From assembly GCA_024278955.1 (NCBI GenBank), contig JAJRSE010000059.1, forward strand, positions 1 through 64,000: a stretch of 64,000 bases of DNA. Reading direction: 5' to 3'. Every line of letters begins with the position of its first letter. Position 1 is the first letter of the stretch. The translations under genes were made by a program, and so were the position numbers. The DNA is from Planctomycetota bacterium (GTDB lineage: Bacteria; Planctomycetota; Planctomycetia; Pirellulales; Lacipirellulaceae). A model generated the notes under the pieces. That model did not search any database, was not told the DNA's origin, and worked only from the letters and a program-made list of their open reading frames with translations. Below, one piece after another: positions 61,277 through 64,000 of this stretch.

Positions 61277-62221
61277 TCACGCGGCTCCGAAGAAGTACTT
61301 TGTGACGTGATAGAATACTGGCGCTGCGAAGCAGACCGCGTCGATCCGGCTGAGAACACCCGCGTGTCCTTCGATGAGTGTGCCGGTCGAAACTTCGCCT
61401 CGATCTTTTTTGATGGCGGCTAGCGTCATCGCGCCAGCAGATGCCATAACCGCAATCAGGGCAGCCATCGCTGCGGCCTGCCACCAAGCAGGGAACGGTG
61501 TTGCCCAGTAGAGCGACATCCCAATAATTGCCGTAGCGCCCGATCCGCCGATTACTCCCTCCCAGGTGCGAGTGCTGTCGACGACTTCGGCAATCACATG
61601 CTTGCCAAACATTCGCCCCAGCAAAAATTGGAGTAACTCGGAGATCAGTACCATCGTGACAAAAAAGAACAACAGCCGAGCGTTTGCGTAGTTGCCGTCC
61701 ATGTTTTTGCACTCAAGAAAAAGCAACGCAGGTGCAAAGCTAAGGCAATAAACGCAGACAAGTAGCCCGAATTGTACCTTGGCGACACGTTCAAGAAACC
61801 GCTTGAAGTCGCCTGAAATAGCCACTCGGGCCGCGATGAACAGGAAAGCATAGACGGGAATGAGAATACTAAAAAAGTCGTAGTAGTTCAGCGATACAAG
61901 TACAAACTGCATGGGGGTAAAGAAAAAGAAAACCCAAAAGAGGGCCCGGTGGTCGCCCATACTCGTGGGGGTAAGGGTTACAAATTCGCGAAGCGCCCAA
62001 AACGAAAGCAGGCCGAAGAGTACAACGGTCAGCGTGGGCTGAAAAAAGGCAATCCCCAAGACCAGGCTAAAGAACCACCAGGCATTGACGCGGCTGTTGA
62101 ACGAGTCGACCGACCGCTTATCAAGTCCCAATGTGGTTTGCCTCTGTAGCCAGCGACCCACAAAAGTCGCAAGCGAAAGTAAAACCAATACGATGCCCAG
62201 CAAGGCCCAGTCTTTAAGCAT
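61277..62221 (-). CDS. cdsA: Phosphatidate cytidylyltransferase
   Basis: Multi-TM; DSTRTWEGVIGGSGATAIIG...KKDRGEVSTGTLIEGHAGVLSRIDAVCFAAPVFYH. Confidence 0.88.
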   Translation of the reverse strand: MLKDWALLGIVLVLLSLATFVGRWLQRQTTLGLDKRSVDSFNSRVNAWWFFSLVLGIAFFQPTLTVVLFGLLSFWALREFVTLTPTSMGDHRALFWVFFFFTPMQFVLVSLNYYDFFSILIPVYAFLFIAARVAISGDFKRFLERVAKVQFGLLVCVYCLSFAPALLFLECKNMDGNYANARLLFFFVTMVLISELLQFLLGRMFGKHVIAEVVDSTRTWEGVIGGSGATAIIGMSLYWATPFPAWWQAAAMAALIAVMASAGAMTLAAIKKDRGEVSTGTLIEGHAGVLSRIDAVCFAAPVFYHVTKYFFGAA

Positions 62222-62223
62222 GG

Positions 62224-62826
62224 CTAGCGATCTTTCAGGCTGACAACAGCCTCTCGTGCTCTGGCGAGAAATTCAGCTTTCGGCTCGCCGGCTTCGAGCC
62301 AAATAGGAGGCCCAAACGTGAGCGACGAAAGCAAAGGGACGGGTAAGAATTCTCCTCGTGGCAGAATGCGATTCATGTTGTTGATGAACACGGGGATCAA
62401 TTCAAGTTCAGGGCGTTTTTTACTGAGGTAATAAAGGCCACTTTTGAATTCGCCAACCCCCCCTTCGGCATTTCGACCTCCCTCGGGAAAAATAATGAGC
62501 GAATGAGTGCTACCGATTTCGCTGAGCATCAGGTCGATGGGGCTTTGATGGACTTTTATTTTCTTACGATCGATGAGCATTGCGTTGAAGACCTGAGCCA
62601 AATGCCGGCGAATATAGCCGCGGTCCCAATAGTCTTTCGCTGCGATGGGACGCGTGATCTGGCGGACTTCTGTAGGCAGCGCCGACCAGACCAAGACAAC
62701 GTCGAGGTGGCTCGTGTGATTGGCGAAGTAAACACGTTGGCAAGTATCTGGCTGGGAATCGACCCAACGAACACTTGCACCGCTGATGAATCTCGCTATC
62801 CAGGTTAGTAACGTCTCGGTGATCAT
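62224..62826 (-). CDS. plsC: 1-acyl-sn-glycerol-3-phosphate acyltransferase
   Basis: YFANHTSHLDVVLVWSALP, IIFPEGGRNAEGG. Confidence 0.9.
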   Translation of the reverse strand: MITETLLTWIARFISGASVRWVDSQPDTCQRVYFANHTSHLDVVLVWSALPTEVRQITRPIAAKDYWDRGYIRRHLAQVFNAMLIDRKKIKVHQSPIDLMLSEIGSTHSLIIFPEGGRNAEGGVGEFKSGLYYLSKKRPELELIPVFINNMNRILPRGEFLPVPLLSSLTFGPPIWLEAGEPKAEFLARAREAVVSLKDR

Positions 62827-62868
62827 ACAAACGCGTAAAGGGGAACCGCTGGCGAAAGGGTATCGTAT

Positions 62869-64000
62869 CTAGGTCTTGTGAGGAGTGATAGTGGATGCGG
62901 GCAGGTTGTAACTTACAGGGCGGGGTTTGCGGCTTTTTTGAGTCAGTAGCCGTTGGATTAGTGTCTCATAGCCCTCGACCATCGCTTCGAGCGACCATTG
63001 CTGGGAAACCCGTTTCCGGCCTTCTATCCCCATTTTAGTACGCAAGCTAGAGTCTTGCAGCAGTTCGAGGCTGTGGGAAACAAAACGGCTTAAATCGCCG
63101 GCTGGAAACAGCTGCCCGGTGATGCCTGGCAGCACGGTTTCGGGAACCGAGCCAACTTCGCTGGCCACGACGGCCACTCCGCTACTGAGGGCTTCAAGAA
63201 TCGAGACCGGGCTCGCTTCGTTGTGAGAGGTCAGCGCCATCACGTCCAGAACACGAAGCAGCTCGGGCACATCCGACCGAGAGCCAAGAAAATGAGTGAC
63301 TTGGGCGATTCCCAGTTTTTCAGCCAGTTGTTCAAGCTCTGGCCCTCGTGGTCCATCGCCCACAAGCACAAAGTGCGAATCGGGCAACTGCTGATGAATC
63401 TGAGCGGCACCAGCCAGAAATAATTCGTGATTTTTCTCTGGTCGAAGTGCAGCAAGGATGCCAAGAACTGGGGCGTCGAGGGGTATGTTCAACTCGCAGC
63501 GTTTCTCGGTACCGTCGCCAGGGGCGAAACACGTGGTGTCGATCCCGTTGTAGATGGTGTGAACTTTCTCGCGAGGAAAGCGTTCCCATTCAGACAGATG
63601 TTCGGCATGAGCATCAGCGACGCCTATAAATGCGTCGGTCCAAGGGGTAAGTAGACGGTTGAGTCGTCCGACCGAGTCGGGCCAGCCGGTACTATGCAAC
63701 GCCGAAATCACGACCGGCACGCCAGACAAACGCGCTGCAAGGCGTCCCCAAAACATTTTGTCGCCAGCTCCGACGGTCACAATGGCGTCGATCTTTCGCG
63801 TGCGTAGGAGCCGGTAGAGACGAGGCAAGATGCGCAGATCGTATTTGCTACTCAGCAGATTACTATGAATAGGCATCTCGTCGGCCAGCATTTCTCCTAG
63901 AGGGCCAGGGTCCTTGAGGCATACGATCTCAGGCGCAAAACGGTTCGAGTCGAGTCCACGAACGAGATTAACGAGCAGAGTTTCGGCACCTCCGACCGGC
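62869..64000 (-). CDS. Glycosyltransferase family 4 protein (runs off window edge)
   Basis: GGAETLLVNLVRGLDS at the edge, LGILAALRPEKNHELFL, FLGSRSDVPELLRVLDVMALTSHNEASPVSILEALSSGVAVVASEVGSVPE. Confidence 0.9.
   Translation of the reverse strand, partial: PVGGAETLLVNLVRGLDSNRFAPEIVCLKDPGPLGEMLADEMPIHSNLLSSKYDLRILPRLYRLLRTRKIDAIVTVGAGDKMFWGRLAARLSGVPVVISALHSTGWPDSVGRLNRLLTPWTDAFIGVADAHAEHLSEWERFPREKVHTIYNGIDTTCFAPGDGTEKRCELNIPLDAPVLGILAALRPEKNHELFLAGAAQIHQQLPDSHFVLVGDGPRGPELEQLAEKLGIAQVTHFLGSRSDVPELLRVLDVMALTSHNEASPVSILEALSSGVAVVASEVGSVPETVLPGITGQLFPAGDLSRFVSHSLELLQDSSLRTKMGIEGRKRVSQQWSLEAMVEGYETLIQRLLTQKSRKPRPVSYNLPASTITPHKT

Overview
The window looks like a chromosomal segment of a planctomycete (Pirellulales-like). 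Evidence: DUF1549/DUF1553 + DUF1501 gene pair, PVC-type haem-domain dehydrogenase, DUF2961, PEP-CTERM protein and tandem ceramidase-like genes. Main blocks: (i) a scarred left edge (1-1345) with a truncated nucleotidyltransferase-like gene and a DUF4258 toxin-like/antitoxin-like pair boxed by 89-bp direct repeats that copy the 3' end of the neighbouring radical SAM gene; (ii) a terpenoid/meroterpenoid-like locus (1253-8561): radical SAM, class II (SHC-like) cyclase, DUF116::polyprenyl synthase fusion, chorismate-lyase-like protein, FAD reductase/halogenase-like protein; (iii) a heavy-metal/copper-like stress island (8880-20751): CusA/CusB-type efflux, ECF sigma/anti-sigma, Cys-pair protein, YHS protein, Met-rich CpxP-like protein; (iv) housekeeping genes (dapB, thrC, lspA, cdsA, plsC, tRNA-Arg, csp); (v) sugar ABC transporter and LarA-like genes. 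The most interesting signal is in the metal island: a DUF3179 gene whose only interruption is an in-frame TGA exactly at the first Cys of its conserved CxxC motif (VTF-U-AAC), followed by a perfect 6-bp hairpin with a GGUCU apical loop at bacterial-SECIS spacing. This is a strong candidate for an unannotated selenoprotein. All calls are from reading the sequence; no database search was run.
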